Source: CAYVRJ01 sp964453645 (GTDB lineage: Bacteria; Bacillota; Clostridia; Christensenellales; JAWKQI01). From it: a DNA stretch of 64,000 nt. Shown piece after piece: positions 34,359 to 42,758 of the stretch (the stretch's first letter is position 1; each line of letters starts with the position of its first letter). The notes beneath the pieces were generated by a model. The model saw only the letters and a program-made list of their open reading frames with translations, was not told where the DNA came from and did no database searches. The position numbers and the translations under genes are program-made. The DNA is taken from positions 1 through 64,000 of the forward strand of contig CAYVRJ010000004.1 in the NCBI GenBank assembly GCA_964453645.1, read 5' to 3'.

Positions 34359-34444
34359 ACAAGTACCCCTCAAAATATTATAATGGCTCTTAGGTATATT
34401 ATATTGGAGTGACTCTATGAACTCAAGATAGGAATCACTATATT

Positions 34445-34511
34445 AATAATAAATATGCTTATTTTTTGGATCATATTTATTATTGAGTTATGTAATAATT
34501 TGTACTATACT
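34445..34511 (+). promoter_or_regulatory. Promoter with 13-bp inverted repeat
   Basis: AATAATAAATATG (34445-34457) and CATATTTATTATT (34472-34484) form a perfect dyad with a 14-nt spacer. The right arm overlaps TTGAGT (34483-34488), which with TATACT (34506-34511) at 17 nt makes a good promoter for the small-gene unit starting at 34576. The dyad is probably an operator; a hairpin is less likely because it is upstream of the -10. Confidence 0.55.
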
Positions 34512-34575
34512 ATATTTGTATCTCGTCTTACACTTGCGTATACAAGAATAAAAAATGTGTAATAAAGAGGGTAAA

Positions 34576-34875
34576 ATGCGAAATGATTTAGTGGAAACTA
34601 TACAATGGAGAATTGAAAAGTTATTTATTGAATTAAACTTCAAACCAACCTTTATAAACAATGAAATAGTATATCAATACAATGAAAACTATTATAAGCT
34701 TACATATATTAAAGGTTTACAATGTTTCGTAATAGAATCGGCTGAATCATTTGAAGATGCTCAAAAAAACCTATACGAAGATTGCGATTTATATCCAATC
34801 ACATTAGAAGAAAGTCTTATTCGCGTATTAGAAGATGATCTAAAAAAGTATTATATAAATCATAGTGGAGTTTAA
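34576..34875 (+). CDS. Small acidic protein, immunity-protein-like
   Basis: The protein has 99 residues from the ATG at 34576 (GAGGG upstream); an ATG at 34555 in the same frame lacks a site. It is acidic with helices at both ends (RNDLVETIQWRIEKLFIELN and ESLIRVLEDDLKKYYINHS) around a strand-rich centre. Size, acidity and the directly following CPCC gene resemble immunity loci of polymorphic toxin systems, but no toxin gene is present. I do not recognise the exact family. Confidence 0.6.
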   Translation: MRNDLVETIQWRIEKLFIELNFKPTFINNEIVYQYNENYYKLTYIKGLQCFVIESAESFEDAQKNLYEDCDLYPITLEESLIRVLEDDLKKYYINHSGV

Positions 34876-34877
34876 TA

Positions 34878-35129
34878 ATGAAAAAAGTTAAATGTCCGTG
34901 TTGCGGCAATTATACCCATGATGAAGAATTACATCTTTTTCAAATCTGTGAAGTCTGCTTTTGGCAATATGATGAGGTTGCACACGAAAAGCAAAATTTA
35001 ATTATCGGTGCGAACCATATATCTTTGGACGAAGCCAAAAAGAATTACAAGGAGTTTGGTGTTTGTAAAAGGGGAAATGAACATTTGGTTCGTAAACCAT
35101 TGGAAGAGGAATTACCAGAAAACAATTAA
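34878..35129 (+). CDS. CPCC-type cysteine-rich protein
   Basis: The protein has 83 residues. It starts MKKVKCPCCGNYTHDEE and has a second pair in FQICEVCFWQYDE near residue 28. This is the Cys_rich_CPCC domain, a zinc-ribbon-like fold that is widespread in bacterial accessory regions and often linked to immunity genes. It is 2 nt after the previous stop, so the two genes are coupled. Confidence 0.82.
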   Translation: MKKVKCPCCGNYTHDEELHLFQICEVCFWQYDEVAHEKQNLIIGANHISLDEAKKNYKEFGVCKRGNEHLVRKPLEEELPENN

Positions 35130-35196
35130 ATGGTTGCTATTTAATGATGTTGTTATTATGATATATTGGATGAAGCCATATAATTATTGAGGTCGT

Positions 35197-35451
35197 ATGA
35201 ATTATATATACATTGTAGAGTGTGCCGACAAAACCCTGTATACCGGTTGGACAAATCATTTGGATGAGAGGATTGCTGCTCACAATGCCGGAAAAGGTGC
35301 AAAATATACCAAAATCAGGTTGCCCGTTAAATTGGTGTACAGCGAGGCACTCAGCAGCAAATCGGCTGCTCTAAAAAGAGAAGCCGAAATTAAGAAGCTG
35401 AGCAGGTTGGAGAAGCTGGCTCTGTGTGGGCTGGAACAGAGCCAGCAATAG
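35197..35451 (+). CDS. GIY-YIG nuclease-domain protein (YhbQ/UraC-like)
   Basis: The protein has 84 residues and is a single GIY-YIG domain: NYIYIVECADKTLYTGWTNHLDERIAAHN, with the degenerate first motif Y-I-Y-I and second motif L-Y-T-G, the conserved Arg of R-I-A-A-H-N, and Glu in ALKREAEIKKLSRLEK near residue 65. Small stand-alone members are common housekeeping proteins of uncertain DNA-related role. GAGGT precedes the start. The product closes the accessory small-gene run. Confidence 0.9.
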   Translation: MNYIYIVECADKTLYTGWTNHLDERIAAHNAGKGAKYTKIRLPVKLVYSEALSSKSAALKREAEIKKLSRLEKLALCGLEQSQQ

Positions 35452-35456
35452 CGGCA

Positions 35457-36254
35457 TTACTTCTTTGCGATGGGAATCTGTAGTTCGGTCAGCCAATCCT
35501 CTTCGCTATCCTTGTTCCAAATTCCGTCGATGTAACTCTCTCGGCAAAAATCTGTGACGGTGTAGCCGTTCTCTTCAATCCACTTAAATGCAAACGCATA
35601 GGCGTTTCTAAGCCCAGCGTATGGTCCCTTGTGCAGCACGGACACCACTTGAATGCTGGGAATCTTCCGAAACTTGATGGTTTCCGTTTCGGTGCCAAAC
35701 GCATTCACCGCTTCACAGTATTCGATGTTGATGTCCTTTTCCCGGTATTCCCCGTCCAGATAGGAGATAAAGCAATATTCGGGCACAGCACAAACCAGAT
35801 TGGGATTCGATTCCTTCACTTCTTCGCCGATGGCTGGAATCACCTCGAAGTATGCGTCGTAGTTGGGTACGGTTAACTTTTTGGAATAAATGATACACTC
35901 TGGGGTTTCTTTGATGACTGCTTGATAATTCATGATATCCTCCATTTTGTAGTGCTTGATGCGGGAGAGTTTATCCTGCACATCCAAAAGGGTTGATTCC
36001 AACTGTGCTTTTCTTGCTGCAATGATCCCATCCGCCTGAACGCCGTGAAGAATCTGTTTCACCTCTTCAATGCCAAAGCCGATTTGGCGCAGGCTCACAA
36101 TTTTATGCAGCGTTACAAGCTGATCGGTGGTGTAGTAGCGGTAGCCGCTTTGCCCATCAATATGTGCGGGACTCAACAACCCCACGTCGTCATAATGCCG
36201 AAGCGTCTTGATGGTCGTCTTTCCGATCTGTGAAAACAATCCTATTTTGATCAA
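35457..36254 (-). CDS. MerR-family regulator with GyrI-like effector domain
   Basis: The protein has 265 residues from a TTG at 36254, which has GGGAGGTG 5 nt upstream (an upstream GTG would include that site). The MerR helix-turn-helix is clear (IKIGLFSQIGKTTIKTLRHY, then DDVGLLSPAHIDGQSGYRYY), followed by a dimerisation helix to about residue 115 and a GyrI/BltR-like domain (about 120-265) that binds small cationic or aromatic drugs in relatives such as BmrR. No efflux gene is directly adjacent, so the target may be elsewhere or only its own promoter. Confidence 0.9.
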   Translation of the reverse strand: MIKIGLFSQIGKTTIKTLRHYDDVGLLSPAHIDGQSGYRYYTTDQLVTLHKIVSLRQIGFGIEEVKQILHGVQADGIIAARKAQLESTLLDVQDKLSRIKHYKMEDIMNYQAVIKETPECIIYSKKLTVPNYDAYFEVIPAIGEEVKESNPNLVCAVPEYCFISYLDGEYREKDINIEYCEAVNAFGTETETIKFRKIPSIQVVSVLHKGPYAGLRNAYAFAFKWIEENGYTVTDFCRESYIDGIWNKDSEEDWLTELQIPIAKK

Positions 36255-36323
36255 GGTTTCACCTCCCACCTACTATGCTACAATCTCCCCCAGCGGGAGA
36301 GTCAAGAGGAATTTTAAGTTTTT

Positions 36324-36908
36324 TTATAAAAGCTGATACAGCAAACCCGTTGCATCCGCATACCACAAGAGCATGCCCCTTCCACGCTTTGGAATGCGCA
36401 GGGATACATCCCACTCGGGGTAGAGTTTAATCAGTTCAATGCGATCGCCCGTTGCAAAGGCCACAAAGGAAATGTAGTTGTCCTTGCGCATGGGATGGTC
36501 GCTTTGAATGTACCACTCGTTTTCGATGGTCGTGACAGAGAGTTTTTGTTCATCCGTCGCTTTGTTGCGTGCCAACGCTTCTAATTTATTGCCGCAGCAA
36601 GCCACTGTGGCTCCACCTGTGCAAACAGTGATGTTGCCGCAGGTTGTACACACATAATAGTTGGATTTTTTCATATTACCTCCTACACAGTCGTTGGACG
36701 AAAGATCGCCAGCCAACAGTTTATCCATATCAATCTGGAGAATCTCGCATAATTTAGGCAGCAGAGAAACGTCGGGTAACCCATTGCCCCGCTCCCACTT
36801 AGAGACAGTTTTGTCGCTGATGGTTAAAAGATCCGCCAACTGTTTTTGGGTTAAGTGTTGCTTTTGCCTTGCGGTCTTAATAAAAAGGCCAATGTTTAAA
36901 GTATTCAT
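36324..36908 (-). CDS. XRE-family regulator with C-terminal Cys-rich domain
   Basis: The protein has 194 residues. HTH_3 occupies about residues 5-62 (ARQKQHLTQKQLADLLTISD, then KTVSKWERGNGLPDVSLLPK). A Cys-rich segment follows (YYVCTTCGNITVCTGGATVA, then CCGN) that resembles the metal site of desulfoferrodoxin-like domains, then a beta-rich tail ending in MLLWYADATGLLYQLL. The combination suggests a metal- or redox-sensing repressor. It has a GAGG site and is not in an evident operon; it reads towards the MerR gene. Confidence 0.85.
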   Translation of the reverse strand: MNTLNIGLFIKTARQKQHLTQKQLADLLTISDKTVSKWERGNGLPDVSLLPKLCEILQIDMDKLLAGDLSSNDCVGGNMKKSNYYVCTTCGNITVCTGGATVACCGNKLEALARNKATDEQKLSVTTIENEWYIQSDHPMRKDNYISFVAFATGDRIELIKLYPEWDVSLRIPKRGRGMLLWYADATGLLYQLL

Positions 36909-37049
36909 GTTTCCTCACCTTCAAACTCATTTTAACCGCAATGGGTGGAATATTCAATCAACGTTTCGTAGAGTTTTGGCGTTCTCAGATTGATATTTTT
37001 CCTTTGCTGTGTTAAAGTAAACTCAAACACAACAAGGCGAGGGAATGTT

Positions 37050-37223
37050 ATGGGGCCATATGATTATATTGTAGAGAATATAAAGGGAGACTATGCTTAT
37101 TTGAAAAGAATCGACACCCAAGAGGTTGTGGAGCCGTTGATGATAACCCTTGCACTTTTGCCCATAGGTGTGCAGATTGGTTCAAAAATTCACTTTGAAA
37201 ACTTTGAGTACAGCATTTTTTAA
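37050..37223 (+). CDS. Small conserved-looking protein, 57 aa
   Basis: I start at the ATG at 37050, which has GGCGAGGGA upstream; the longer frame adds 20 unlikely residues. The sequence MGPYDYIVENIKGDYAYLKR, ending GSKIHFENFEYSIF, suggests a small beta-barrel with a repeated aromatic-acidic pattern. Similar short proteins are scattered in Clostridia; no function is known. A terminator follows. Confidence 0.6.
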   Translation: MGPYDYIVENIKGDYAYLKRIDTQEVVEPLMITLALLPIGVQIGSKIHFENFEYSIF

Positions 37224-37225
37224 TA

Positions 37226-37294
37226 ATACAAAAAGCAAAATACACCCCGCAAATTGCAAGAATTTTTTGCTATGGGAGTGCATTTTTTTAAGCC
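37226..37294. terminator. Imperfect terminator between the 57-aa gene and capG
   Basis: AAAATACACCCC at about 37233-37244 pairs imperfectly with GGGAGTGCATT at about 37274-37284 and is followed by TTTTTTT. It lies between convergent genes. Confidence 0.5.
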
Positions 37295-37310
37295 TTCGTT
37301 AGTTAAATGA

Positions 37311-38435
37311 TTATTTTCTCCAGATCATTTCGTTTATAATTTTTGTATACGACTGAATCAGTGTAACCACCTTCTCAGAAACAGTAACGTCCGAATAATC
37401 CGGGACACAAGGCCTATTTTTATAATCGTCAAACTTTGTCACTGCAAAATCAATGGCTTGCATCACATTGTCCAGGGTGATTCCCCCAATCACCATCAAT
37501 CCTTTGTCTAGCACCTCTGGCCGTTCGGTGGATGTGCGCAGGAGCACAGCGGGAAAACGAAGCATGGCACTTTCCTCCGAAAGGGTGCCGCTGTCCGACA
37601 GCACGCAAAACGCCTCTTGTTGCAAACGGTTGTAACTGGAAAAGCCAAAGGGCTTGAGGGAGTGAACCAGGGGGTGAAACGCAAACTGCCGTTGCTGGAT
37701 GCATTTAAGGCTGCGGGGATGGGTGGAGTAAACCACGGGTAGTTTATATTTTTCTGCAATGCCGTTGAGGGCGGTCATCAGGGAAGTAAAATGCTGTTCG
37801 TTATCAATATTTTCTTCCCTGTGGGCAGATACGAGAAAATACTGCCGGGGAGTGAGACCAAGCTCTTCCACGATATTACTTTTTGCAATTTTATCTGCAT
37901 TTTTTAAAAGAACCTCCCGCATGGGTGAACCTGTGACAAAAATATAATTGGCTAAAATACCTTCTGCAATGAGATAACGCCGAGAGTGTTCGGTATAGGC
38001 TAAATTTACATCGGAGATGTGATCCACGATTTTGCGGTTAATCTCCTCGGGTACATTTTGATCAAAGCATCTGTTTCCGGATTCCATATGATAAATGGGG
38101 ATTTTCAACCGTTTGGCCGGAATGGCAGATAGGGCGGAGTTGGTATCCCCGAGGATGAGCAGGGCATCGGGTTTTAATTCCCACAGCAGCTCATATGATT
38201 TGGCGATAATGTTACCCATGGTCTCACCAACATGCTCTCCTGCGCAGTTTAAATAATAATCTGGCTTTCGAAGCCCCAAGTCTTTAAAGAAAATTTCGTT
38301 TAAGGTATAGTCCCAGTTTTGCCCTGTGTGAATCAGTGTGTGGTCAAAAAAACGGTCACAGGCCCGGATCACCTCGGACAACCGAATGATTTCCGGCCGT
38401 GTACCGATGATGGTTGCAACTTTAAGCCTTTTCAT
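37311..38435 (-). CDS. capG: UDP-N-acetylglucosamine 2-epimerase-family enzyme, CapG/FnlC/WbjD type
   Basis: The protein has 374 residues. It opens MKRLKVATIIGTRPEIIRLS and has LHTGQNWDYTLNEIFF-like, LILGDTNS (near residue 95), HMESGNRCFD (near 115), PEEINRKIVDHISD, HREEN and SDSGTLSEES segments, all conserved in WecB-type epimerases. The specific opening (IIRLS, TGQNWDY) is that of CapG, which epimerises C2 in the last step to UDP-N-acetyl-L-fucosamine. CapE and CapF, the other two enzymes of this pathway, are 5 kb away on the opposite strand. It overlaps the upstream GT gene by 14 nt. A WecB role (UDP-ManNAc) is less likely in this context. Confidence 0.85.
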   Translation of the reverse strand: MKRLKVATIIGTRPEIIRLSEVIRACDRFFDHTLIHTGQNWDYTLNEIFFKDLGLRKPDYYLNCAGEHVGETMGNIIAKSYELLWELKPDALLILGDTNSALSAIPAKRLKIPIYHMESGNRCFDQNVPEEINRKIVDHISDVNLAYTEHSRRYLIAEGILANYIFVTGSPMREVLLKNADKIAKSNIVEELGLTPRQYFLVSAHREENIDNEQHFTSLMTALNGIAEKYKLPVVYSTHPRSLKCIQQRQFAFHPLVHSLKPFGFSSYNRLQQEAFCVLSDSGTLSEESAMLRFPAVLLRTSTERPEVLDKGLMVIGGITLDNVMQAIDFAVTKFDDYKNRPCVPDYSDVTVSEKVVTLIQSYTKIINEMIWRK

Positions 38436-39567
38436 GTCTTTGATTCCTCTCTTTTTGGCGCTCTAAGGCATCTGCAATGAGTTGCCTATTGTTTTTTAGC
38501 CGTTGGTCGCCCGGACTTAACTGAAGTGCTTCGCTTGCCCGAGCCAGTGAACGTTCTAACATATTTAACTGGAAGCAGGCGATTGCGGACAAATCATAGG
38601 GGGTGTGATCCCAGGAATACCCCATATTGACATACGTTGTGGATTTATTTTTAATTTTTAGTGCTTCTTCGGTTGCAAAAAACGCTGTAATCCAGTCGTT
38701 CGTTTCATATGCCGCTTTAGCCAGCTCCACATACGGTTCCCTCATATACGGGGCTTCGGCAATGGCTTTGTAATACCAACTATACGCCTCATCAATCTTG
38801 CCGGATTGTTTATAGGAAAAGGCAATCCATCGCATGGCTGCACATTTTTCTTCATTCCACCGGGCGGTGGGCAACAGGACGTGCCGTTTCAAGGTTCCGA
38901 TACAGTTCTCCCATTGGCCGGCATACATATATTCCCGCCCCAAATAATAGGTCATGCGGTCGTCCAGGGGGTTTTCGGCCACAGCAATTTCCAAAAGCCC
39001 TAAATAGGAACCACGGGATTTACTCGGGTCGGGATAGTGGTTGAGCACCATACCCTCCACAAAAATTGCTTCCAAAGGCAGTTGCCCCACATATTGCACA
39101 CACTCGTGGACGGGATAGGCCCAAATAAAATCCTTCCTCTGATGTACCTTAAAATAAGTGAACTGTACGTCAGGACTTCCGTCGGGCTTTAGGCTCCAGT
39201 TATACAAATAGCGACCGGAGCGTGCCACTGGATGGGTGACCTTTTCCTCGTTTGCTGCCCAAGCAGATTCCAAGCGTTCCCGCCAACCCTCTGTAAACAG
39301 TTCGTCAAGGTCCGTGCAAACACAAATGTCCGCATCCTCCGGGACATAACTCAGTGAAATGTTCCGAGCCACGTCAAACCGCCACGGCTTGATGATTTCC
39401 ACATATACGGTGGCACCCCGTTCCTTAAGCCGCTCCACAGTGCCGTCCTCCGAACCAGTATCGGTTACAATCACTTCATCTGCTTCGCTCATGGAGTCCA
39501 TCCACCGATCCACAAAATTCACTTCATTTTTACAAATGGCGTAAACACACACTTTATATTGATTCAT
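38422..39567 (-). CDS. GT2 glycosyltransferase with TPR tail (second in pair)
   Basis: The protein has 381 residues. The GT2 domain (1 to about 215) starts YKVCVYAICKNEVNFVDRWM and continues ADEVIVTDTGSEDGTVERL; the DxD-like metal site is D-L-D in CVCTDLDELF near residue 87, and the acceptor side has YPVHECVQYVG and LNHYPDPSKSR. The C-terminal half (about 215-370) is made of TPR-like helices. The family includes SunS-like and other protein glycosyltransferases that act on their substrate chain directly. It is closely related to the next gene. It lies in the same operon as two collagen-like proteins, so a role in glycosylating them is inferred. Confidence 0.85.
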   Translation of the reverse strand: MNQYKVCVYAICKNEVNFVDRWMDSMSEADEVIVTDTGSEDGTVERLKERGATVYVEIIKPWRFDVARNISLSYVPEDADICVCTDLDELFTEGWRERLESAWAANEEKVTHPVARSGRYLYNWSLKPDGSPDVQFTYFKVHQRKDFIWAYPVHECVQYVGQLPLEAIFVEGMVLNHYPDPSKSRGSYLGLLEIAVAENPLDDRMTYYLGREYMYAGQWENCIGTLKRHVLLPTARWNEEKCAAMRWIAFSYKQSGKIDEAYSWYYKAIAEAPYMREPYVELAKAAYETNDWITAFFATEEALKIKNKSTTYVNMGYSWDHTPYDLSAIACFQLNMLERSLARASEALQLSPGDQRLKNNRQLIADALERQKERNQRHEKA

Positions 39568-40660
39568 GATACACCTCTGCTCGTTTTTCTGCTATCATCT
39601 CAAGGTTTTTCTTGAGCCGTATATCATCGCTTGCCTGCTCCAGTGCCTTTTTGGCATATTCATAGGACTCCTCATACTGCCCCAATCTGTATGAGGCAAT
39701 GGCAGCAAAGTCGTATAATGCATATCCCCAGGACTCGGGTTCCATGAGATAACTGCCGGTGGGTTGGCTAATGCCAAGGGCCTTTCTGCACATGGAGTAC
39801 ACCAGTGTCCAGTCGTTTTGTTCGTATCCCAGCCGTGCGAGGTATAAATACGGCTCCCGCACGTGGGGGCATTCTGCAAGAGCTTTATACAGCCACTTTT
39901 TGGCTTCGTTTAGTTCACCCTTGGATTGATAGGATCGGGCGATAAACCGCATGGCAGCGCAGCGCTCTTCGTTCCAGACGGCAGAGGGCATGTGCAAATA
40001 CTTTTTGAGAGTTTCGATGCACTGGTCGTGCTTGGCGTAATACATATACTCTCGACCCAGCCAAAACATGGTGCGGTCATCCGTTGGGTTTTCCTGTGCC
40101 GATAGTTCCAGCAGGGGCAAGTATTGGCTGCGAGGTTTTGACAGGTCGGGATAGTGATTGAGGACGAGGCCGTTGATCCAAACGGACTTTTCTTCGCCTT
40201 TGCCCCTATATTCCAAAACTTCGTGAACCGGATGTACCCACCGAAAGTCATACCGCCTGTGAATCTTTTCCATGGGGAATTGCTTGTGTGGTCTGCCGTC
40301 GGGGTGAAAGCTCCAAGTAAACAAATAGCGTGCTCTTGTGCAACTGTTGTCCCATGTTTCCTCCAGTTTTTTTCTCCAACCTGGTTCGAATACTTCGTCC
40401 AGATCGTTGGAGACACAGATATCTGTATCCGCTGAAATAAAGTCCATAGCCATGTTGCGGGCAGTATCAAACCGCCATGGTTTTATGATTTCCGTGTAAA
40501 CCTTGGCACCCCGTGCCTTGAGTTTTTGCACCGTGTCATCTTCGGAGCCGGTATCTAAAACAACAACCTCGTCTGCCTCTCCCACTGCGTCCATCCATCT
40601 ATCCACGAACTGAGCTTCATTTTTTGCGATTGCATATACGCTAACCTTGTATTTATTCAT
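39554..40660 (-). CDS. GT2 glycosyltransferase with TPR tail (first in pair)
   Basis: The protein has 368 residues and is a clear paralogue of the following gene: YKVSVYAIAKNEAQFVDRWM, ADEVVVLDTGSEDDTVQKL, CVSNDLDEVFEPGW (metal site), HPVHEVLEYRGKGEE and LNHYPDLSKPRSQYLPLLE. A TPR-like helical tail runs from about residue 205. The start follows a hairpin at 40687-40714 and has its own AAGGTGAT site. The two enzymes probably add successive or alternative sugars; which one primes the chain cannot be told. Confidence 0.85.
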   Translation of the reverse strand: MNKYKVSVYAIAKNEAQFVDRWMDAVGEADEVVVLDTGSEDDTVQKLKARGAKVYTEIIKPWRFDTARNMAMDFISADTDICVSNDLDEVFEPGWRKKLEETWDNSCTRARYLFTWSFHPDGRPHKQFPMEKIHRRYDFRWVHPVHEVLEYRGKGEEKSVWINGLVLNHYPDLSKPRSQYLPLLELSAQENPTDDRTMFWLGREYMYYAKHDQCIETLKKYLHMPSAVWNEERCAAMRFIARSYQSKGELNEAKKWLYKALAECPHVREPYLYLARLGYEQNDWTLVYSMCRKALGISQPTGSYLMEPESWGYALYDFAAIASYRLGQYEESYEYAKKALEQASDDIRLKKNLEMIAEKRAEVYHESI

Positions 40661-40686
40661 AAAATCACCTTCAACTTTTTATTAAG

Positions 40687-40714
40687 AGAGGGGCGTATTT
40701 TGCAACACGCCCTC
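40687..40714. other. Strong hairpin inside the collagen-GT operon
   Basis: GAGGGGCGT pairs with ACGCCCTC (one bulged G) around a 10-nt loop. On the plus strand a T run follows. On the minus strand, the direction of the operon, it lies between the collagen gene stop (40748) and the first GT start (40660) and is followed by CTCTCTTAAT. It probably lowers expression of the glycosyltransferases relative to the structural proteins. Confidence 0.6.
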
Positions 40715-40747
40715 TTTTTAATAGGCGCAAGGCCTCTTGATAATGGT

Positions 40748-42742
40748 TTAGCCAGTTAATTGCTCTAATGACAAGATTGCACCTACATTGGGCGCAAGGG
40801 TCACTGTAGAGGCTGTGGGAGTGGTCAAAGCCAAATCAACGACCTCACCAGTAGTCAGGGGAACAATTGTGGTAATTGTAAACGCTACTTCAGTACCTGC
40901 TGCAATTGTTCGGGTTGTGACTGATTCCGCAACAGTAATGCCGTTTACTCGGACTTCCGCACTTAAATCTAGTCCCAGCGATGGGGTTGCGTAGATTGTA
41001 TAATGCACATTATAGGTGCCGGTGGAACCGATTGCCAGCGAAGTTGCTCCCGGTACCACATTGCTGGAGGGTAATGCGCCCGTAAACGGAATGACCTGTG
41101 GTGTAAGCGGTGTCATTGCAAAGGTCGGTGACGCAGTGTTTAATGCACCGCCGAATGCTGCCAAGCCAGCTGCCGGGCCAGTATCACCAGTAGGGCCAGT
41201 GGGGCCAGTATCACCAGTAGGACCGGTGGGGCCAGTGAAGCCAGTGGGTCCAGTGGGTCCAGTATCGCCGGTAGGGCCAGTGGGGCCTGTATCGCCAGTG
41301 GGTCCAGTGGGTCCAGTAGGACCGGTGGGTCCAGTGGGTCCAGTATCACCAGTAGGGCCAGTGAAGCCAGTAGGGCCAGTGGGTCCAGTATCACCAGTAG
41401 GACCGGTGGGGCCAGTAGGGCCAGTATCGCCGGTAGGGCCGGTGGGTCCAGTGAAGCCAGTGGGTCCGGTGGGGCCAGTATCACCGGTGGGACCAGTGGG
41501 TCCAGTATCGCCGGTAGGGCCGGTGGGGCCAGTGAAGCCAGTGGGTCCAGTGGGTCCAGTATCGCCGGTAGGGCCGGTGGGGCCAGTGACGCCAGTGGGT
41601 CCAGTGGGTCCAGTATCGCCGGTAGGGCCGGTGGGGCCAGTGAAGNNNNNNNNNNNNNNNNNNNNNNNNNNNNNNNNNNNNNNNNNNNNNNNNNNNNNNN
41701 NNNNNNNNNNNNNNNNNNNNNNNNNNNNNNNNNNNNNNNNNNNNNCGGTAGGGCCGGTGGGGCCAGTATCGCCGGTAGGGCCGGTGGGGCCAGTATCACC
41801 GGTAGGACCGGTGGGGCCAGTATCACCGGTGGGGCCGGTGGGGCCAGTATCGCCGGTAGGACCAGTGGGGCCAGTATCGCCGGTGGGGCCGGTGGGGCCA
41901 GTATCGCCGGTAGGTCCGGTGGGGCCAGTATCACCGGTAGGGCCAGTGGGGCCAGTATCACCAGTAGGACCGGTGGGGCCAGTATCACCAGTAGGACCGG
42001 TGGGGCCAGTATCGCCGGTAGGGCCGGTGGGGCCAGTATCGCCGGTAGGGCCGGTGGGGCCAGTATCACCAGTTGGGCCAGTGGGGCCAGTATCGCCGGT
42101 AGGGCCAGTGGGGCCAGTATCGCCGGTAGGGCCAGTGAAACCAGTAGGACCAGTATCGCCGGTAGGACCGGTGGGGCCAGTATCGCCGGTAGGACCGGTG
42201 GGTCCAGTATCGCCGGTAGGGCCAGTGGGGCCAGTATCGCCAGTGAAACCAGTAGGACCAGTATCACCGGTGGGGCCAGTAGGGCCGGTATCGCCAGTAG
42301 GGCCAGTAGGGCCGGTATCGCCACTGGGGCCAGTCTCAAGGTTAACCTGAATAAGGGTCAGTGCTGCCTTGACGGGAACAATTGTCGAAAGTATAATGCT
42401 CACACTGGCAGCGTTGACAAGAGACATGGTTACACCGGGAACTGTGGTTTCGATGATCCCGATGCCCACCACTTCCCCTGTTTTAAGGGGTGAAGCACCC
42501 AGGATAAAGTCGCCCTGAGATGTGGATAATGCAAATTCTATACCCGTGGTAGATAGACTTGTCTGCGTGTCTACCCACCACTTCACATCATATCGACCGG
42601 GTTGGTTAAACGTGATGACACCGGTGGCGGGATTGTAGGAGATATTACCAGATATAAACAATATATCTTGAAATACTACATTCTCTCCAGCAGCAACGGA
42701 TGCATCTAAAGTTCTTTGTAAATCTAATGCTACAGTACTCAT
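40748..42742 (-). CDS. Collagen-like surface protein with head domains at both ends (BclA-like)
   Basis: The protein has at least 664 residues, interrupted by a 100-N gap, so the true length is unknown. The N-terminal 135 residues form a beta-rich domain (ISYNPATGVITFNQPGRYDV, then WWVDTQTSLSTTGIEF) homologous to the C-terminal head of the next protein. A long (G-P-T/G-D-T/G-F-T)n collagen stalk follows, then a BclA-like C-terminal head (about 525-664; STGTYNVHYTIYATPSLGL, then EVRVNGITVAES). There is no signal peptide, as usual for exosporium proteins assembled in the mother cell. Thr in every second or third triplet gives dense O-glycosylation sites. Confidence 0.88.
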   Translation of the reverse strand: MSTVALDLQRTLDASVAAGENVVFQDILFISGNISYNPATGVITFNQPGRYDVKWWVDTQTSLSTTGIEFALSTSQGDFILGASPLKTGEVVGIGIIETTVPGVTMSLVNAASVSIILSTIVPVKAALTLIQVNLETGPSGDTGPTGPTGDTGPTGPTGDTGPTGFTGDTGPTGPTGDTGPTGPTGDTGPTGPTGDTGPTGFTGPTGDTGPTGPTGDTGPTGPTGDTGPTGPTGDTGPTGPTGDTGPTGPTGDTGPTGPTGDTGPTGPTGDTGPTGPTGDTGPTGPTGDTGPTGPTGDTGPTGPTGDTGPTGPTGDTGPTGPTGDTGPTGPTXXXXXXXXXXXXXXXXXXXXXXXXXXXXXXXXXXFTGPTGPTGDTGPTGPTGVTGPTGPTGDTGPTGPTGFTGPTGPTGDTGPTGPTGDTGPTGPTGFTGPTGPTGDTGPTGPTGPTGDTGPTGPTGFTGPTGDTGPTGPTGPTGPTGPTGDTGPTGPTGDTGPTGPTGFTGPTGPTGDTGPTGPTGDTGPAAGLAAFGGALNTASPTFAMTPLTPQVIPFTGALPSSNVVPGATSLAIGSTGTYNVHYTIYATPSLGLDLSAEVRVNGITVAESVTTRTIAAGTEVAFTITTIVPLTTGEVVDLALTTPTASTVTLAPNVGAILSLEQLTG
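41175..42335 (-). repeat. Collagen triplet repeat array with 18-bp unit
   Basis: This is the coding repeat of the gene above. The dominant unit encodes GPTGPTGDT-type triplets (ggnccnacngg alternating with gatacn), with rarer GFT and GVT substitutions and one GPS near the start. Codon choice within the units varies (accggt, actggc, accggc), so copies are not perfectly homogenised. It contains the N run at 41646-41745. Confidence 0.9.
41646..41745. other. Assembly gap of 100 N
   Basis: One hundred consecutive N, a standard scaffold-gap length rather than a measured size, placed inside the repeat array. The reading frame happens to be kept across it, but the real number of repeats is unknown. 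Confidence 0.97.
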
Positions 42743-42758
42743 TTTGTTTACCTCTTCA

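Noticed and set aside
41175..42335. Regular repeats resembling a CRISPR array
   Set aside because: The units are contiguous coding triplets without unique spacers and are in frame with a protein.
41016..42350. Long plus-strand ORF of GPVGPVSPV repeats, and a second frame of A-P-P-A-L-P repeats at 41140-42339 on the minus strand
   Set aside because: Both are other-frame images of the collagen repeat; GGN-CCN-ACN triplets stay open in several frames. Only the minus-strand frame with GPT triplets has head domains at both ends.
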